Below are positions 34,453-46,152 of a stretch of DNA of 64,000 nucleotides, piece after piece. Origin of the DNA: Humulus lupulus (lineage: Eukaryota; Streptophyta; Magnoliopsida; Rosales; Cannabaceae); contig NC_084801.1 in assembly GCF_963169125.1 (NCBI RefSeq), positions 112,743,061-112,807,060 of the forward strand, in the 5' to 3' direction. The notes below the pieces were generated by a model that saw only the letters and a program-made list of their open reading frames with translations, was not told the origin of the DNA and did not search any database. The position numbers were made by a program, and so were the translations under genes. Each line of letters opens with the position of its first letter. Position 1 is the first letter of the stretch.

Positions 34453-37278
34453 TGTAACGCCCCAACTCCAGGGACCGCTACAGTGCACATTGCAAACAGT
34501 GCTAAACTCGCTAATCGAGTTGTTTGGCCATAAACGTGTGACTAAGTATGATTAGCGGTTTAGGGGTTAAAAACTTTGGTTAAGATAAAACGTTTCACTA
34601 GAACGTTACTGTATACATTGGGATCCCAAAAATATAATTTCAGAGTTTATTACAAAAGATTATTTACAACAAGCCGTACTAAGCGGCAAAACAGGGTTCA
34701 GCCCTAGTTCCACTTTCAAACCTCGCCCAAGTATTGGTCGAGCAGCTGCATATGTACACGTCATCATCTAAGCTCTCCAACTCAAGGATGGTCCAGCTTT
34801 CTTTTGCCTTTACCTGCACCACAAAGCACCCATGAGCCGAAGCCCAGCAAGAAAACTCATATGCTCATAAACAGTCATAACATGATTTCAAGTCATATCT
34901 GGCATGCCTAGCTATCATAGCTCTATTCAGCATGCAAATGAGTTCAAACAGATGCTGGGGTATCCAGGATAAGAAATCCTGGCCTTCTGATTGGAGGACT
35001 ATCAAGTCAATCCTAATCAGATGAGTGATTGCCAAACAAGTCACTAACCAAATGGAAGAGTGGCTGCTAGGTTAGCCACTAGCCTTCAAGCGCTTATGAT
35101 ATTCATCAAATGAGTGTCGCAACACTTGAGGTTCTGATAAACCACGCTGAGTGACCGACAAGCGAGTCACTAATTCAAATGGAAGGGTGACTGTTGGGTA
35201 AGCCTCTAGCCTTCAATAGGTTCTGGTAACCATACTGAGTGACTGCCATGGAAGTCACTAATTCAAATGGAAGGGTGGCTGTTGGGTAAGCCTCTAACCT
35301 TCAATAGGTTCTGGTAAACCTTACTGAGTGACTGACAAGCACATCACTAATTCAAATGGGAGAGTGGCTGCTGAGTAAGCCACTAGCCTCCAAGCGCTTA
35401 TTTCATTCATCGACCCGCGGGGTCGGTCTGGCATTAATGCTCTTTGAGTCATTCAATGCTGATAGTCAAATAGACCTCATCTTTGATGGCTTGCTTGATA
35501 CACGCTAAGACCATTCTGACTAATGAGTCAGTACAACGTGACTAGTGCCCAGTACCACTGCCGAACCTGACTAATGAGTCACAGCTTCACAGTTGATACT
35601 AACACCTTTGCCAATTCTGACTAATTAGTCAGTACCATGCACAAGTAAGCAATGCTATCAATGTGTAACATATGCCAATTATCCAAGGACAGGGCATTCA
35701 GCATGCTTACTAAACAGTTGCTAGCATAATTATGATCATGCACAAACTCAGAGACTCAAGCTCTGACCAATCTCATACTCATCATTCATGGCATGCCCTA
35801 ATCACATGTTTCTCGTGCATCACATGCATCACACTTAATAATCCAGCATGCCTTAACAATAATCATATGCAAATGGGCAAGATTGCCAAGCATTCATTAT
35901 GCTATCAATGTTTACATTTAAACATTCAACATGCATCAATCATAACCATGCATGTCACATATGGGGTGCAGTTTTCTTACCTTTGGTCCAAGCACAGGTT
36001 ACCAACAAATGAGCCACAAGCACGATCCTGATCCAAGCCTCTAGTGTTAACCTAGTCACAACCACAAATGGTGATCCAATGAGTTCAAGCTCTAAAACCA
36101 ACCCTTGAACTAAAACTTAGCCTCCAAGACATCAATCCTCACTAATCCGGGTAGTAGGAATGATCCCGAGGCCCAAAACCATGTTCCCGGGGTCAAAACA
36201 CCCAAACGGGCTCAAAAGCCTGCCTGAGCCGCGGCCCTGGCACTCTGAGCCGCGGCCCCCAGCACCACCAGAAGCAAGCACCGCGGCGCCCAACACCAAG
36301 GGCCGCGGCACCCAGCAAGGCAAAACTGGGGCACCTGCTTCATCGAGCAAGGGCCGCGGCGCCCAAGAACAGGACCGCAGCCCAACTTCGGGGCAGCCAT
36401 TTTCCCTTTGTTTTAACCTTTTAAAACCTCCCAAAAACATGTCTAAACATTCCCAAATCATTAAATCAAAGTTCCCAAACTCCCCAATGGTCCAAAACCA
36501 CCAAAACCCAAGGTTCAAACAAACTAGAAACCCAACGATTCACAAAGTCCAATTCAAGCTTAAAGACTTTTAAAAACTTAAAACTTAAACTTGAATTACC
36601 TCCGATTGAGTTGTTTCCAACTAAATCCTCCGGCTAATAAGCTTCTAATTCTCCTTAGGATTGCTATGCCTCGATCCTCACTTGATTTCGAGTCCTAGAA
36701 CTCAAGATACCTTCGAAAATGCGATCGGGAACGAAAAGGGAACTTTAGGGAGAGAGAGCGTACAGAACGTTCTTTTTATTTTCTTAAAAGGTTACTTCAA
36801 GCTTAAGTAGCTTCCAATAAAACCTAATGCTCGGGGTCCCGAAAACACCCCCGGGGACATTATAGTCAAAACTTCCAGAATTTCCCCCTGGTCTTACTAA
36901 CTCCCCAATTTATCACCAAATATTAATTCCCATTACCCAATACCCGGTAATGCTATAAATACCGCTTGACTTACTCCAAGTCAAGCTTAAATCCCGTTGT
37001 GACTTTCCCACTAGCTTACCTCCTAGGATCGTCTTGTGCTGGGTAACCCTGGCATAACCAGATAATAACAAAGCACCACGCCCATTTCACATATATGCTA
37101 AAAATGCCCGAAATGGCCAAAATATGAAAATCACCCGATTAATCACAAATGGGTTCACATGCATATTTAATACACCTAAACATGCATAATATCATTAAAT
37201 AGCATAGTAAAGCAATTATGGCCCTCCCGGCCTCCTAATCAAGGTCCTAAACCTTATTAGGAAATTTGGGGCATTACA
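34453..37278 (-). mobile_element. Solo LTR I (2826 bp)
   Basis: Minus-oriented LTR from TGTAATGCCCC (37278) to GGGGCGTTACA (34453) with no internal region. Flanks are TGATC (34448-34452) and TGACC (37279-37283), a target duplication with one mismatch. It contains the conserved island at 34735-34860, an ~88-base tandem repeat at 35039-35400, a donor-like site near 35977 and a GC-rich block at 36220-36385 with many CCGCGG sites. Plus-strand Pro-rich frames at 36160-36573 are by-products of that GC block. Confidence 0.88.
35039..35400. repeat. Tandem repeat in solo LTR I
   Basis: A unit beginning 'gtcactaattcaaatgg' and continuing 'agggtggctgttgggtaagcc' recurs at about 35166, 35254 and 35343 (period about 88), with a more diverged copy near 35039. 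Dyads of the form TGACTAATGAGTCA follow at 35518 and 35568. Confidence 0.75.
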
Positions 37279-37961
37279 TGACCGAATTAATCTAGATTTG
37301 GATTACTGATGTGGATTGACATCTTAGTAAATGTGTTGTATATAATAGTGATTATATATAACAGGATCAATATGAATTAACTATCTTTATAAACTTATCG
37401 TTTTCCATATAAATTTAATTCTTCTCATAATTGATGATCATCTGTAGATTAGTCTAAATATTGAGTGATCATGAACTCATGTTTCTGTTTATTGGATCTT
37501 TTGATTCATTCATTGTGGTCTCTTAATATAATGAGACTAGTCTCTTTTGTTTTGGAGATTCAATATCATTAATGGTTGGGAACATGATTTTACAATAATG
37601 GAATCCATGATTTCCTAACGGGTCAAATATTGGTTCCTTTAAAGGTTAATTTTGGAATTGAATAGTTATTGTGCTCAAATTTGTAATTTGATTATAGATT
37701 AATTATTCTCTAGTGAATTAATGGTGCTTGAGGAACAAGAGTTAATTAGAAGGGTAAAATGATAATTTTGACCAGCTCTAATTAACAAACCAATAAATGG
37801 AGGACATAACTACATTTATTGATTATATCAATGGACTACAAGAGAAAACTCTGTAAATATAATTCTATCAATACTTATAGTGCAAGGACATATTTATAGT
37901 TGAGTAATTATGGAATTAATAAATAAAATTATTGAATTAAAGAGTTTAATTAATAGTCATT
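37279..37961. mobile_element. AT-rich LTR-like sequence, right half
   Basis: Continuation of 34188-34452 after removal of solo LTR I: the join reads 'acatgatc' then 'cgaattaatctag'. It is AT-rich with no coding frame. Its general make-up, including 'gaccagctctaattaac' and 'atggactacaagagaaaact', suggests a copia LTR but I cannot place the family. It is cut by the CACTA end near 37962. Confidence 0.4.
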
Positions 37962-38616
37962 TATTACAAAAAAGGCTTTTTATGCGAGCCCTTAAAAAAA
38001 ATTTAGGGCACTCCCCCTGTGAGTGCTCTATTTGAGAGCCTTAAAAAGTGAGGATTCACGATCCCTAAAATAATCTTTTTTGGGGTGCATGTTGCAAGCC
38101 TTGAAAGAATGTTTTTAGGGCTCGCAATGCGTGTGCTAAAAGTTCTTGTTTAGTGCCATTAAATAAAGGTTTTTGGGCGCTCTTCGCGTGCCGTAAAATA
38201 ATTTTTTTAGAGCACACAATGCGTGCTCTTAAAAGTTATATTTTATATTTTTATAAAATTAATTTATATTTATTTTAAATTAAAAATTGTAATTCAAATG
38301 AAACATTTATATACAAATCTGAAAACTTATAGATTAAAATAACAAAACTTATACATTCACTCAAAATTGTTACAAATCTAAAAAAACAAATAATCAATCT
38401 TTTCACATTTATAATACAAAACTAGGAAATCTAATAATAATAACAACTGAGTTAAAGATGGAACCCCATATTATCATTACTTGACCTGTTGACGGGCTCT
38501 TCAAGCAATTTATTTTTTCCTTTACAATTTTTTTACTTTCTATAGGCTCTATGAGGTGTGCCATCTAAAAGTGGAACCTGAAAATTTAACAATAAGAAGT
38601 TAGAAAGATTATAAAG
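37962..38616 (+). mobile_element. CACTA transposon end with subterminal repeats
   Basis: It starts near TATTACAAAAAAGGC (37966), a mutated CACTACAAAAAAGGC terminus. Next come several copies of a CACTA-style subterminal motif in both orientations ('gggctcgcaatgcgtgtgct', 'agagcacacaatgcgtgctc', 'gggcgctcttcgcgtgccg') between 37985 and 38240. The AT-rich remainder to 38616 carries no transposase. The Tat LTR interrupts it at 38617, so the far end is outside what can be seen here. Confidence 0.72.
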
Positions 38617-39326
38617 TGTTGTACCCTAAAAATAAGTGTGGATAAACACATGGAAAAAGCAGGCGATGAGAACATCTAGCTAATGTTGATGTGAGCAGCT
38701 TGAGTTAGGGCTTGGAAGTGTGACACACAGATAATTTCCAGATCGCCTCACAGAACAATAATCCAGTTTGAGACATGTAATGGCTAGATCACCTTTAGGG
38801 TGTTCAGAACTTAATCCAAACCTGAGTTCGTCCATTCTTCAATCTCTACCTCGATAAAGACGTTTAGCTCATGGAAACCTAGTCATGACACAGAGTGAAG
38901 GATCCCGAAAGACTTAGAGGCTCTTTATATTCTCATTAATGCCCAGGCTTTATTACATATTTATTGCCCGAGATAATAGGAATAATTTCCATAGGCAATC
39001 ATATCCCTATGTAAATTAGAATTATCTTGATTAGTTGTTTACCATATTTATGCACACAGTTACCCAAACCTGTCCAGGAATATCCACTATAAATATCAGG
39101 CATAATGGATAGGAAAATGGACTGCTTTTTGTAATACAGAAAGTCTGCAAAAATTGTGAGTGAATAATAATATTGTCTCCTAGACTAGGTGGATTTTAAC
39201 CACTGAACCATGTAAAATTGTGAGTATGAGAAGTTGTTCATATAATTCATTACGGTTTAGAAAAGAGCACTAATATCTTTGTTATTGGATTTCTTAATAT
39301 ATTGTTGGCAAAAAGTTGTGTCAACA
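38617..39326 (+). mobile_element. Tat element 5' LTR
   Basis: It runs from TGTTGTACCC to GTGTCAACA. The same sequence, about 10% diverged by eye, is at 63353-63957 after a polypurine tract, which identifies the two as a 5'/3' pair about 24 kb apart. A TATA-like 'ctctttatattctc' lies near 38921. Relative to the 3' LTR it lacks about 25 bases near 38640. Confidence 0.88.
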
Positions 39327-39388
39327 GTTTGGTGCTTTCATTGAGAATTCATTAGTGCTTAATCCTTTACAAGTTTAAATCAACATTC
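39327..39388 (+). promoter_or_regulatory. Tat leader and candidate primer-binding site
   Basis: Immediately after the LTR comes TTTGGTGCTTTCATTGAG, the position of the minus-strand primer site. I do not assign the tRNA. A short leader then reaches the first gag ATG at 39389. Confidence 0.5.
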
Positions 39389-41660
39389 ATGATGGTGGTC
39401 ACTCGATCAATGCATGATAATGAAATGGGGCATCCTGGTGAGCAAGAGGCACATCATACAGTCATTCCCACTGAAATAGGCCTAGATGTTTAGCAACGCC
39501 CATGAAAGCAACATGTGGCCAAGACGATGCTGGGAGTTCAGTGTCACTACCAACAAATCCTAAACCAGAATATCTAACCATGATCGAGATGGAGAATGCC
39601 CAATTAAGGAGCCATCTCACTCAGGCTAACAAGAAGATCAAGGAGGTCCTGGCTCAGTTACCCTCTCTTACAACTGATGCTAACGTCGGAAAGAGGCAAA
39701 GTGGGTCCCATAGGTCCCACAGGAATAACCGAACCAATCCAAGCCATTCTCTCAAAACCGCAACTACGAGCTCTATACCTTTAGAGTGAAATCAGCATAG
39801 TGCTTAGCCTGCTAATCATCATAGGAGTCATCATCCCCATGTTAGTTGATCGATCGAAATTGCGACCCCCAGCTCTGTGCCTTCCGCATAGATTCCAAGG
39901 AATGTTCACAACAACCCAACAGGGTGAGCTGGGACAAATTCACAGAGACAAAACGCCCCAGCAAATCCACCTACGTCGTGATCAGAACTGCATGCACAAA
40001 GGTCTAGGGAGATCGGGGTAGAACCGATACATGATAATTTAGTCTGACCCGATGGGACGAGGATAGCCTCACCAATAAGACACCCGCCATTGCCAGTTAG
40101 ACATCCAACACCACTGCGCCCATAGAGAGATGCACCAGTTTGTGGGAATAGCAGAAGAAATCCTCCCCCGTCAGTGGACACCTACGTCCCACGAGCTCGC
40201 GCTGATAATCCAAGCCCTCGATCTCAGCTGCGAGTCATAAGCTTGGCTAATGGAAGTTACTGGACGGGGAGCCAACATGGAGACAGGTCTAAAAGAGACC
40301 TGAGGAATCATCTGAGTTTTGCACAAAGTCCTCATTCCGATCCACATCCTAACCTACATGACCATCTGAATTTACAAAGGAGTATCCAGATCGCAACGAT
40401 GATATGAATTATACTAAGCATGGGGGAGGTCCGTCTATCTGTACGACAATGGGAATATCCCACCTAACCAAGCTAAAACTTGGAGGGAAAACAACCCATT
40501 AAATGCATACAATAGGATGGGGGTTGGCGAAAAGCGCCTAGTTAACCTAGAGACCAAAGATCCAACCCTCGAGCGACTGGCCTTGATGGAGGAGCAAATG
40601 AAGAAGCTTTTATCTAGAAAAGGAATTTATGATTGTGATTCCGAAGAGGATCTTGACCCTTTCTCCCTAAACATTACAGCAGCTCCGTATCCTGTTGGCT
40701 TCAGGATGCCGACCACGCCCGTGTTTGATGGAAACTTAGATCCATCCGACCACCTTGGGATGTTCAATACGCTGATGATGGCCCACAATGTTGGGTTTGA
40801 CCTAAGATGTATTTTGTTCCCCATGACTCTGACCGGGCCTAGTAGAAAATGGTTCAAAATTACAAAGACATTTGATCAACTCGTAGAAGAAGTTGTCTTC
40901 TAAGTTCAAGAGAGCGTTCTGAGCTTCAAAGGAAACTCGCGCACAAGTCGACTAATTGGCCAACATAAAGTAGCATCCTGGTGAGTCCTAGAATGCTTAT
41001 CTGAGTAGGTTCACCAATGTTGTTGTACGAGCTATAGATGCGAATGATAGCTCCAAGCTCATGGCAATGAGAGCAGGAATCATGCTCAGAGCATATCTAA
41101 GTAGGTTCACCAACATTGCAGCACAAGCTAGAGATGCTGATGATAGGAGGCGATTTATGGCAAGAGCTCTAGTGAAAAGGAGTTAAGAGTGAAATGAGTT
41201 CTTGGCTTGGGCTCAACAATGAATAAATTTAGAGGAAGTGAGATCTTCGATCACAAGAACCAACTAGGTCCCATTTAGCCCGCTCGAGCGATAACAGATG
41301 TTGTAGCTATGACTCAACTTGTTACCCATAATAACCTAGTGGGAAACAATAAAAGGAAAGGGAATGGTGAGAGCGACCAGAGCGGCACAAAGAAGAACAA
41401 GCCCAGGGAGAAATTTAAGTCCATCTATGCCACCTATACTGACCTAACGAATACACGGGAACATATTTTCTTGGCGAATTCTAATCGCCTTCCATGGAAG
41501 AAACCAGAGCCATTGAGGCACTAGAGGGCGAAGAGAGATCCTTCTAAGTTTTGTCGATATCACAATGACATCGACCATAACACTTATGATTGCTAAAAAT
41601 TGAAGGAGGAGATCGAAACTCTCATTCGAGCTCGACCGTTAGCCCCATATGCCTGAAACC
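39389..41660 (+). pseudogene. gag: Tat gag remnant
   Basis: The first ATG (39389) opens MMVVTRSMHD and stops at 39491. A helical segment follows in 39502-39789 (IEMENAQLRSHLTQANKKIKEV). The capsid domain is clear in 40517-40903: FRMPTTPVFDGNLDPSDHLGMF then LFPMTLTGPSRKWFK. This differs from the G1-G5 gag type and fits the Tat lineage. A zinc-knuckle-like FCRYHNDIDHNTYDC occurs at about 41552-41596. Many stops and a partial duplication ('aggttcaccaa' at 41008 and 41103) show decay. Confidence 0.85.
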
Positions 41661-41939
41661 TTGTTGCACCCAATCAATCAACTGGGCAAAATTCTCGTCC
41701 AACTCTAGAAACTTCGATTAGTCAACCAAGGGCTCAAATGGATCAGGGGAACCAAAATGACCCTCCTCCAATATTACGAGGAGATATAACCACTATTTCC
41801 GACGGACCTCATTTAGCAGGCACGAGTAGTGGGACCCAAAAGAGGTATTTATAGGAGCTGAAAACTCACAACTACATTGAATTTATCCTGGAGCAACGGT
41901 TATCAAAATAACAGTGGTTGGAAAAATAACCAATCATTT

Positions 41940-42330
41940 TCATGGAAGCGAATGCTAGCCACGTTCAGTTCTCACATAATGACCCGCTGGTGGTAGCCAT
42001 TCAGCTCGCCAACAGAAGGGTGCAAAGGATATTGGTTGAAAATGGGAGCTCAGTAAATGTGCTATTCAGGTCCACCCTAGAAAAGATGGGATTATCCGTA
42101 ACATATCTTAAGGCGACCTCAATTACATTGTACGGATTCTCAAGTGAAGGTACAACAGCCATAGAGACAATTGAGCTGGTGATTATGCTAGGGGATGATA
42201 TGTGAACTTTTGTTAAAGTACTCGAGTTCATTGTAATCGATTTTTCAGTTGCGTATAACGTAATTTCAAGACGACTCGCAATGATGGTTTTTGAGGCCAT
42301 CACCTCGATTCGACACCTAGCAATGAAGTT
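41940..42330 (+). pseudogene. pol: Tat protease remnant
   Basis: The frame 41942-42205 reads HNDPLVVAIQLANRRVQRILVENGSSVNVLF. The catalytic position that should be D-x-G-S is ENGS, so the active-site Asp is replaced by Glu. The later GFSSEGTTAIETIEL and AYNVISRR segments are typical of the Tat protease C-terminal half. The frame stops at 42203 and continues shifted. Confidence 0.82.
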
Positions 42331-42468
42331 TCCCTCAACTTCAGCTATATGTGCCATAAGAGGAGACCACCCCATTGCAAGAGAATGCTATAACATTTCA
42401 ATGAAGGGAAAATCACAACCCGGGTAGCAGCAACGGTCATAGTCGAGAGAGGAGAGGAGCCTCGGGTA

Positions 42469-43420
42469 ATGGAAGTTGCCCACGGAGCGAAAGAACCTCT
42501 AGAAGAAGATAATGAGGCTGCCCAAAGGGATGACATTGATCCGCAATTAGGCGAGGGTAGGTCTGAGCTCGAGGAAATCAGTATCAACCTAGAAACACCT
42601 TCAAAATTTGTAAAAGTTGGGAAAAATCTTGGAGCTGCAAGAAAGGAGCTCGTTGAATCCTTTAGAAAGAACCTGAACGTCTTTGCCTGGTCGAACGAAG
42701 ATATGGTGGGAATCAGTCTGAGTGTAATAATGCATACTTTGAACTTGGACAAGAATGTGCTTGCAAAGTCCCCAAAACAAAGGCTTTTGGGGAGAGAACA
42801 ATTGGAAGCCTTAGAAGAAGTAGCTCGCCTACATAAATGCGGATTTATTAGGGAAGCAAAATATCTGACTTGGGTTGCTAACCCTTTTCTGGTCCCGAAG
42901 CCAAATGGGAAGCGGAGAACTTGCATTGACTTCTTCGATCTCAATAAGGCATGTCCTAAGGACTGTTTCCCATTACCTAGATTTGATCAGTTGGTAGACA
43001 CAACAGCTGATCGCGAGCTTTTGTTTCCCATTCAGGCTAAAGAATGTTGGTGCAACATACCAACGGTTAGTATACAAAATGTCTGTTAACCATGTCGGGA
43101 AAAACATGGAGGTGTATGCCCATAATATGCTCGGTAAATTGAAGACTGCCAGTAACCATGTGTCTGACCTCGAACAGTGTTTTGGCATACTAAAGAGGTA
43201 CGACATGAAGTTAAATCCTCAGAAGTACACTTTTGGAGTCTCTTAAGTAAATTTTCTGGGGTTTATAGTCAATGCAGGGGAGATAGAGTCGAATTCAGAG
43301 AAAATCAGATCGTTATTGGAAATGCCTTCGCCTAGGTCGTGTAAGGAGGTACAGATTTTAAGTGGAAAAGTTGCATCCCTAAACTGCTTCGTTTCAAAAT
43401 CCACTGACAAGTGCCTCCCA
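42469..43420 (+). pseudogene. pol: Tat reverse transcriptase, catalytic residues lost
   Basis: Frame 42469-43089 contains the linker FAWSNEDMVGI and RT motifs WVANPFLVPKPNGKRRTCID and LNKACPKDCFPLPRFDQLVD. Around 43020 a deletion of about 50 codons takes out the block with the first catalytic Asp. The sequence resumes shifted at NVGATYQRLVYKM. The second catalytic site, normally YVDD, is YAHN near 43118. Thumb motifs follow (KRYDMKLNPQKYTFGVS-stop-VNFLGF). The enzyme cannot be active. Confidence 0.86.
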
Positions 43421-44290
43421 TTTTACAACTTCCTCAGAGGAAACAAAAAGTTCGAGTGGACTTAAGAATGCAAACAGGTATTTCACGACCTGAAAGCTCA
43501 CCTGACATAAAAACTTGTACTATCAAATCTAACATGTTGAGAATGTTTGCTCCTATATCTGGCTGTGATGGAAAATGCGGTCAGCGCTATGTTAGTTCTA
43601 GAGGAGAACCAGATGCAGATACCAGTGTATTACGTGAGTAAATGACTTCTTAGAGCTAAGCCCGAAATCTGTTAATAGAAAAACACACATTTTGTCTTAT
43701 TTTGGTTTCAAGAAAGCTCAGACCATACTTTCAGTCGCAAGCCATCCACGTCTTAACCAATCAATCTTCAAGCCAGGTCTTGCAAAAGCCTGAAACATCG
43801 GGACATCCACTAAAGTGGAGCAGAACTCAACCAGTTCAAGATACTGTATATGGCACGCACAGAGATCAAGATTTAAGCCCTCGTTGACTTTGTGGCCATG
43901 TGCATAGGTTTTCAGGACGAGCCAATAAGAGAACCGGTAAAAGAGTTCTGGAAAATCTTCGTTGATGGATCCTCTAACGAGAATGGGTTAGCAGCTGGGA
44001 TAATTCTGATCTCACTTGAGGGGCATCAATTCCATACCGCTCTCAGGTTCTGATTCAAAGCATCCAACAACAAAGCTGAGTACGAAGCCCTATTGGCAAG
44101 TATAAAGGTGGCAAAAGAACTAAAAGCAAAGGAAATCCAATGTTATAGAGACTCGGGAAGTATCAAGCTCGCGTTATCAAGATGGCAGCTTACGTAGCTA
44201 AGGTTAAGGTCGAGTTGTCTGAATACGAGTTCAGCTCCATTGAACAAGTACCCCACTGACAGAATTCTAATATTGATGCTTTGGCTCGAC
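43421..44290 (+). pseudogene. pol: Tat connection and RNase H remnant
   Basis: Connection-domain sequence (FYNFLRGNKKFEWT) leads to RNase H at about 43940-44180: FVDGSSNENGLAAGI (Asp), KASNNKAEYEALLAS (Glu), CYRDSGSIKLA (Asp). After that the conserved tail is shortened. The Tat-specific order of RT, RNase H and integrase is kept. Several stops and frame changes separate the pieces. Confidence 0.82.
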
Positions 44291-45608
44291 ATGCTACCAC
44301 CAAAGAGGTGGATACACTGAACGTAGTTCCGATGGAGTTCTTGGAAAAATCATGCATAGTAGCAGAATCAGTTGAGGTCGAAATGATTGACATAAAACCA
44401 ACCTGGATGACCCCAATAGTGGAGTACCTCACAACCAGTAACTTACCAGGTGATCGAAAGGACGCAAGAAAATTGATATAACAAGCTCTGCGTTATGTTA
44501 TGGTTGAAGGGACTCTATATCGATGAGGGCATTCACTACCTCTCGTGCGGTGTGTTCTGCCCGAGGAAGCACAAACTATCTTGCAAGATATACACGAAGG
44601 ATTTTGCAGAGACCACACTGGGGGGAAAACTTTTTTTTAAAGGTATTGACATAGGGCTATTTTTGGCCTATGCTTACAAAGGACTCGGTCTCATATGTGC
44701 AGAAATGTGAAAAGTCCCAACGCTTTGCCCTAATTGCCCGAGCAACACCCATTAAGTTAACCATGATCTCATCCCCTTGGCTGTCTATAGTATGAGGAAT
44801 CAACTTAATTGGTTCTTTACCAAGAGGAAAAGGAGGAGTTTGTTGTGCTTTGTTCACCATCGACTACTTCACGAAGTGGGTTCAGGACAAGCCCCTGGCG
44901 ACCATAACCTCGAAGATAGTTCTGGTTTTCATCATAAAGAATATCATATGTCGATTTGGGCTCCCAAAGAAGATTGTGCCTGACAATGGAACTCTGTTCG
45001 ATAGTGATCTCTTCACAAACATATGTGAAAAATACGACATAACCAAGAGTTTCTCGTCAGTGGCATATTCGCATGCTAATGGGCAGGTCGAGGCTATAAA
45101 CAAAACCCTAAAGGCGAGCTTCAAGAAGTGGTTAGATGAATCCAAGGGATTATGGCCCGAGCATCTCCCACAAGTACTCTAGGCCTATAGAACATCACAT
45201 CACACCTCCACTAAACATACCCCCTTCTCTCTGACCTTTGGAAGAGAGGCAATGCACCCGATTGAGGCACTAGTGATGATCCATAGACGGAAAACCTTTG
45301 ATCAAGATCAAAACCACGAGCTACTCAGTGCATCCCTTGATCTGATCGAGGAAAAATGAGAAGAGTCACAATCGCAGCTCACCCATTATCAGTAGAGACT
45401 CACGTGCTACTTCAACTCGAATGTGAAAGGACGCAGAAGCGGAATTTTTAGTGATTTAGTTCTCCGGAGGGTGTTTTTTGTAAGCTATGATCCCAAGGAC
45501 GGTGTATTAGGGCCAAAAGGGGAAGGGCCATACCAAATCGTGGAGATCCTACATGAAGGGACCTTCAAACTAGCTCGGATGAATGGAGAAATAGTTACAC
45601 GCACCTAG
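44291..45608 (+). pseudogene. pol: Tat integrase remnant
   Basis: The zinc region is damaged near 44590-44730 (a HEGFCRDHTGG-like stretch in one frame). The core in 44850-45182 is well preserved: FTIDYFTKWVQ (Asp), KKIVPDNGTLF (Asp), NGQVEAINKTLK (Glu), so the DDE triad is present. After a TAG at 45180 it goes on with AYRTSHHTSTKHTPFSLTFGREA. The C-terminal GPY-type segment GPKGEGPYQIVEILHEGTFKL is in 45423-45608. Confidence 0.86.
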
Positions 45609-46152
45609 AATACCTTACACCTTAAATAAAACTATCAGTGGTAGTTGGCATAATTTCTTTTTTCTTTTCTTTAATGTTCTTGGTACTACTGTTCCATGTC
45701 AGGCTTATTTATAAAAGTTGCTTCCTTTCAATAACAATTGGATTTTTACGTAGTCAATATTGTCATCTTATTATTGTAAAGTATCACCTGCTCATTTTGT
45801 AAAAGCGACCTAGAACATTTATAAGTTCTAGTCACTTAGGGGGCACATAACCGAAGAGAGCTTTTAAGAGAGTTTAGCTTATTCAGATAAAGTTTGAAAC
45901 TTAGAATTTGGAAAAATTGATTATTCAGCGGCTTTTTAAAGCTCGGATTTCCAAAATAATTCCAAATACGAACTAAGTTTCTCAAGTTGCTCTATAGGCC
46001 TTGAACTAAGTTGATTGTTTCAATCCCTAAGGATTTTCAATATAATTCCAAATACGAACTAAGTTACAAAAAAAGTTGAGACAATCGCCTTTGGAATTAT
46101 TTTGAAAATCCTTAGGGATTGAAACTAAGTTGATTGTTTCAATCCCTAAGCA
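45609..46152. other. Gap between Tat pol and the antisense gene
   Basis: No coding frame. It contains a short AT-rich spacer and the repeat/hairpin cluster at 45957-46150, exactly where the converging pol and antisense transcripts would end. Confidence 0.6.
46004..46150. repeat. Inverted and direct repeat cluster
   Basis: Arms 46017-46052 and 46090-46125 are reverse complements with one mismatch in 36 bases, separated by 37 bases. The 28 bases at 46004-46031 are repeated directly at 46123-46150. A further ~22-base direct repeat ('tccaaatacgaactaagtt') is at 45961 and 46048. Confidence 0.92.

Noticed and set aside
36160..36573. 137-codon plus-strand frame rich in Pro and Ala
   Set aside because: It lies inside solo LTR I over the CCGCGG block. 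High GC removes stops on both strands (a 128-codon minus frame overlaps it), and no family features are present.
38617..39326. Assigning the Tat primer tRNA
   Set aside because: The leader after the LTR is clear, but I cannot match it to a specific tRNA 3' end with confidence.
42345..42944. 199-codon minus-strand frame
   Set aside because: It is the exact shadow of the Tat protease-RT region on the plus strand, where the protein motifs are.
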